Part shown: one piece after another, positions 60,590-64,000 of the stretch
Layout of the letters: each line of letters starts with the position of its first letter
How positions within the stretch are numbered: position 1 is the first letter of the stretch
Source: Cristatella mucedo
Taxonomy: Eukaryota; Bryozoa; Phylactolaemata; Cristatellidae
Length of the DNA: 64,000 nt
Assembly (NCBI GenBank): GCA_009760855.2
Contig: WPIO01000125.1
Coordinates: 852,001 to 916,000, forward strand
Direction of reading: 5' to 3'
The notes under the pieces: model-generated
What the model saw: only the letters and a program-made list of their open reading frames with translations
Told to the model about the DNA's origin: nothing
Database searches by the model: none
Made by a program: the position numbers and the translations under genes

Positions 60590-60910
60590 TGTTTTTTTGG
60601 ACGTGGCCTCGATATGCTGTTAGGCTGTGTGTGTGAGCAGCACTAGTGTGCTTGACCAGCTGCATCATTTTCATTGCTCAATTGTGTGTGGAGACTGAGC
60701 GTCTGCCTAGTATGAGCATGCATATTGTTCTTCACGTGCATACGACATTTATGGTGAAATTTGAGCTGCTATTTGCTGTTACATTTTTGCTTACTACTGT
60801 ATATGTGCTACAAATCAGTTCATGTTGTGTTGTCTGCCTATTGAAGGGCCTAAAAAAATATACCATTCTCTTAGGGTGCTATAGAATACTTCATTATTAT
60901 TTATCAAGAT
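60590..60910 (+). mobile_element. LINE-A 3' UTR relic
   Basis: It has a tatgctgttaggctgtgtgtg start and an end aaatataccattctcttagggtgctatagaa plus ttattattta; the segment CTCTTAGGGTGCTATA fits the LINE-A tail. Weak. Confidence 0.4.
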
Positions 60911-61737
60911 ATGCCAGGTTCATTTACTGTTTTGGTTCACCCATCAGCTTGTACAGCCTGAGGTTTCTTGCTGATCTCGGATTGCTATACTGTTCGGTGT
61001 AATGCTAGGTAACATGTTTCAATTTATTGTTATTGGGTATTTATTGTTTTCCTAATCTCATTAAAATAGAGCAAAATAGCTATCATTCCACCAAAACTTT
61101 GCCTCCGTGTACACTCATGTAGTAGGCATTGTGCAGCACACCCGAATTCGTGAGGGCTATGAGGACATAACACTATAGAATAGTATCGATAAACCTGTAG
61201 CAGAACAAGTGCCTTCACCAAACATTTTAGTTTATTGCATAATAAGAGAATACTGAATAGCCATATTTGGTGGACATCGCCAACTTTTTCCAACTTCTTC
61301 AGTGGGCAAGATGAAACATGTGCCGCATCTATTCGATTCAATAGGAATTACCTGTTACCCGAGTGGCCCATATACACTGTCAGCTTATCCAGAAACCTCG
61401 ACGCTGTGCTGCCTCATAGCGGAAACAAGTACCTGTCTCACTATACCTCACTCGATGCACCTTAAAGAGGGCCACACCACTGTCAAGATGTTGCTGGGTG
61501 CCTTGCGGTATGGCTGTGTATAAGTATAAGTATATAAGTATAGCTGTGAAGTCGTTAGAGACTTCAAAATGATGTCATTTCTGATGGCCGTCCAGGGTGG
61601 TTTAGCCAAGTTTCTTTGCTTATGTGATTGCTGGGAATGTAAGGCGAACAATCACAATAGAGACTGGTCACAGTGGACCGAGTACTCTGCTGGGCAGAAC
61701 AACGTCAAGTGTGAGCTACTGGTAGACCCTTAGAATA

Positions 61738-61880
61738 AATATAATTCATTTATATAGCGCCCCAAGAGAACTTAATCTCTATTCAGGCGCTTCACATATG
61801 CCTCGGGGCTCGAGCCCACGACCTCAGTCAGACCTTAGTCGGGGCGAGCATCTTAACCTCTAGACCAAACCAGCTAGAAG
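61738..61880 (-). mobile_element. SINE-A (good copy)
   Basis: Reverse orientation: taattcatttatatagcgcc, GAGAACTTAATCTCTATTC, ggggctcgagcccacgacc (box B), cggggcgagcatcttaacc and a CCAAACCAGCT end. Confidence 0.88.
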
Positions 61881-62737
61881 GCGCTGATACCACCACTACG
61901 CATCAAGTGAGGAAGCAATCATTCACTGCTGCTCTACACTATGAGTCAGCAGCTTTCAATTACCTCCCGAGATGTCTTTCCACAGCTGTCGGAGGCAAAT
62001 GTCTAAGTAGGTATCTTAGTTGTACCACAGATAAAAAAGATCATTTAATGTAATGACTTTGCCAAGAAGCTTACGTAGATGGAGAAATCGGCTTAGAACT
62101 TTTATTGCAGTGGTTCACAACTTTCTGGCCAAACAAGGCTGAAAACTATGAGCAGTTGGTCCAATCTTTCATAAAGGACTGTGCCAAAATAGAATGGAGA
62201 ATGTCCCTACGATTTCTTATTCTGGATAGACATCTTGACAAATTCAAACGAACATTTTAGCTTACTCAGAGGAGCAAGATGTTCGGGTAAATTTAGAAGA
62301 ATTATTTGATTCTCTGTTTATCATTAAACGTAGTTTTTTACTTTCTGCTCAGTCGATTAGTCGATTTGAACAATGTCTGGCTTATAATTGTGCATGCTCA
62401 AGATAGCACGTTTCAAAACCTTTCAAGATTGCTGAGAAAATGCCGACATGGTTGTGATTCATATTTAGATAAAGCATACTTGTTTACTCAGTTTATCTTA
62501 TTTGACAGGGCTTTTTAGTACTTCAAATCATGGCCATTTCGCGTGGTTTGGCACCCTTTAAAGAAATGTGGTTGCATACACAATTTGTGGCAAATATTGC
62601 TGCATCATTAGAATCCTGTCTTTTGGTGAAATGTTGTTGGCCAGCAGTCCATAGCATGCAGAAATATTTTAGGTTATGTCTGGATTCCTGGGTTGGACAA
62701 AGATGTCTCAGCTTTATATTATGTGCTATCCTGGCCT

Positions 62738-62882
62738 TTGGCCTGGGGTAATGTGCTCGCTCTTCACGACCGAAGTCTTGGGTTCGAGTCGTATAGTGGG
62801 CAATCATTTATTGCCCACTGCAATCAGTGGTGGGCCGTTAAGGTTCTTCTGCCTTTATATACATAAGGTTGTTAAATCAGCT
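62738..62882 (+). mobile_element. SINE-B (good copy)
   Basis: It has tggggtaatgtgctcgctc, ttcacgaccgaagtcttg, box B TTGGGTTCGAGTC, tcatttattgcccactgcaa and the 3' end AAGGTTGTTAAATCAGC. Confidence 0.82.
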
Positions 62883-63094
62883 AACCCTTTGTGCTAACAA
62901 GATATTTTTTAGCTTGGCATGTCCAGCTACCTTAATCATATTAGGTCTTCTGAAGTTCTTATGCACATACCGATAACGTTCGTCCAAGAGCGTGCGCTTA
63001 GGAGTTAATTGTTATTTTGTGTTACTTATTCTGTGGACAAATTGTATTGGTACAGAACTGTTAACACGATCCATGTGGAATTTTTGACTTGTAG

Positions 63095-63145
63095 GTGCCC
63101 GTACCGGCTCCTTTTTTTACTTCCCCGGCCATTTCCCAGGACGAG
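63095..63145 (+). CDS. NHERF-like gene, third coding exon (17 codons)
   Basis: The acceptor is tgacttgtag and the donor is gacgag/gtgagc, phase 0 on both sides. It encodes VPVPAPFFTSPAISQDE. It is a short linker exon, supported mainly by strong splice sites and phase. Confidence 0.6.
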
Positions 63146-63241
63146 GTGAGCGTGCAAGCTAAAGCGCAGCTGCCGTGAGCTGCCGTGCTGCTTGCCAAAC
63201 TTTGTTGAGCTTTGAGTTCATGTTAGCGTGTGGACATGTAG

Positions 63242-63313
63242 GAAGCCAACTTTGAGGACAGCGCTGTGGCTGCCGTTGTGGCTGCTGTGGCTGACCACGA
63301 TAGTGACGACGAG
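63242..63313 (+). CDS. NHERF-like gene, fourth coding exon (24 codons)
   Basis: The acceptor is ggacatgtag and the donor is gacgag/gtgagg, phase 0 on both sides. It encodes EANFEDSAVAAVVAAVADHD followed by SDDE, an alanine-valine helix ending in an acidic cluster. The intron before it is 96 bases. Confidence 0.6.
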
Positions 63314-63440
63314 GTGAGGTGCATTAGATTTGTCGAAATATTGTCATTAGATTCGGCTTTGTTGTTGCAACCCACGCTTTCTGCTTTCCTTGCATGTTCT
63401 GTCATGCTTTTCTACCCGGTTTCCTTTTTCCTTCGTCCAG

Positions 63441-63521
63441 CATGTTTCTGCTGCCTTGGCCATGGGATATAATATGCTTTGTTCGCCTTTGGTGCGGCGA
63501 ATCCCTTCTCTTGGTGCCGAG
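63441..63521 (+). CDS. NHERF-like gene, possible fifth coding exon
   Basis: The acceptor is ccttcgtccag after a pyrimidine-rich run and the donor is gccgag/gtgaat, phase 0 on both sides. It would encode HVSAALAMGYNMLCSPLVRR and IPSLGAE. No family motif is visible, so this rests on splice sites and phase only. The gene continues beyond the window. Confidence 0.4.
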
Positions 63522-64000
63522 GTGAATATTTGCATGATACCCCCTGTGCTTACTTACTTGCACGGCTGTATGCCAGTACCAAGGACTTGAGAATATCATA
63601 AAGGCCATGCTAAGTACACCAAGATCTATGCTGTAACTTGAATAGCACTGCAACCAAGAAGTTTTACCGCATGTGGAATTGTGTTATCAGTCAATCCTGA
63701 CGATGTGTCCCACCCTGGAATCAGCCAAAGGTCACACTTGTGGACAGATGGCATTCATGGGTGTGTGAATGGTGCTGTACAGCAAATAAACACATCTGGG
63801 TCAACTAACCTTCTCGTGATTCAACATTCCTGACTAAATACGGAATTTAAAGCAGACATAGAACGAGGCAATACACAATAGAGCAGCATTGTTTACTAGA
63901 AATGCCAAGTGTACATTTAACCAGTTCCTTGTGCAAGTTTCAACAGATTGTATAAACAGTGGATATGCAAAGACGCCAAGCTAGTCTTGAATTTTTGTCG
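63522..64000. other. NHERF intron, window end
   Basis: No exon was recognised in the last 479 bases. The gene should continue to the right. Confidence 0.4.

Overview
The window is nuclear DNA of an invertebrate animal, about 64 kb with large introns, canonical GT-AG splice sites and many retroelements and microsatellites. The three genes found (VPS13B, prefoldin subunit 1 and a NHERF-type PDZ protein) fit an animal with this trio. I cannot name the phylum; a sponge or other early-branching animal is possible, but that is only a guess.

Layout. (1) Positions 104-48,975 on the + strand hold the 3' part of a VPS13B (COH1) gene. I assembled 33 coding exons by hand. Every junction is phase-consistent and together they encode about 2,461 residues ending at a natural stop; the N-terminal third or so of the protein lies upstream of the window. 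(2) Tail to tail with it on the - strand, positions 53,778 to 49,131, is a complete four-exon prefoldin subunit 1 gene (128 residues). The two stop codons are only 155 bases apart. (3) Divergent from prefoldin across a 230-base intergenic gap is the 5' part of a NHERF-like scaffold gene (+ strand, 54,009 to beyond 63,521), with one N-terminal PDZ domain followed by small acidic exons.

Almost everything else is intron filled with repeats. Two non-LTR retrotransposon families are present. LINE-A has a YADD reverse transcriptase, a 3' hairpin and an (ATT)n tail; some copies look recent and one retains endonuclease sequence. LINE-B is older and fragmented. Two tRNA-derived SINE families are scattered through the window. 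SINE-A carries a 3' end matching the LINE-A tail, which suggests LINE-A mobilises it. SINE-B ends in a conserved TGTTAAATCAG. A candidate TA-flanked DNA transposon (14,426-15,252) contains a perfect 28-base-arm palindrome and a nested SINE-A. Long (TA)n, (CA)n/(GT)n and (TC)n/(GA)n tracts interrupt the introns.

The VPS13B exons at 31.3-35.8 kb are strikingly GC-rich and alanine- or serine-rich compared with the rest of the gene. I found no convincing new biological system. The most interesting items are the LINE-A/SINE-A tail partnership, near-identical inverted LINE-A copies flanking four VPS13B exons, the palindrome-bearing DNA element, and the compact VPS13B/PFDN1/NHERF arrangement with shared 3' and 5' regions.
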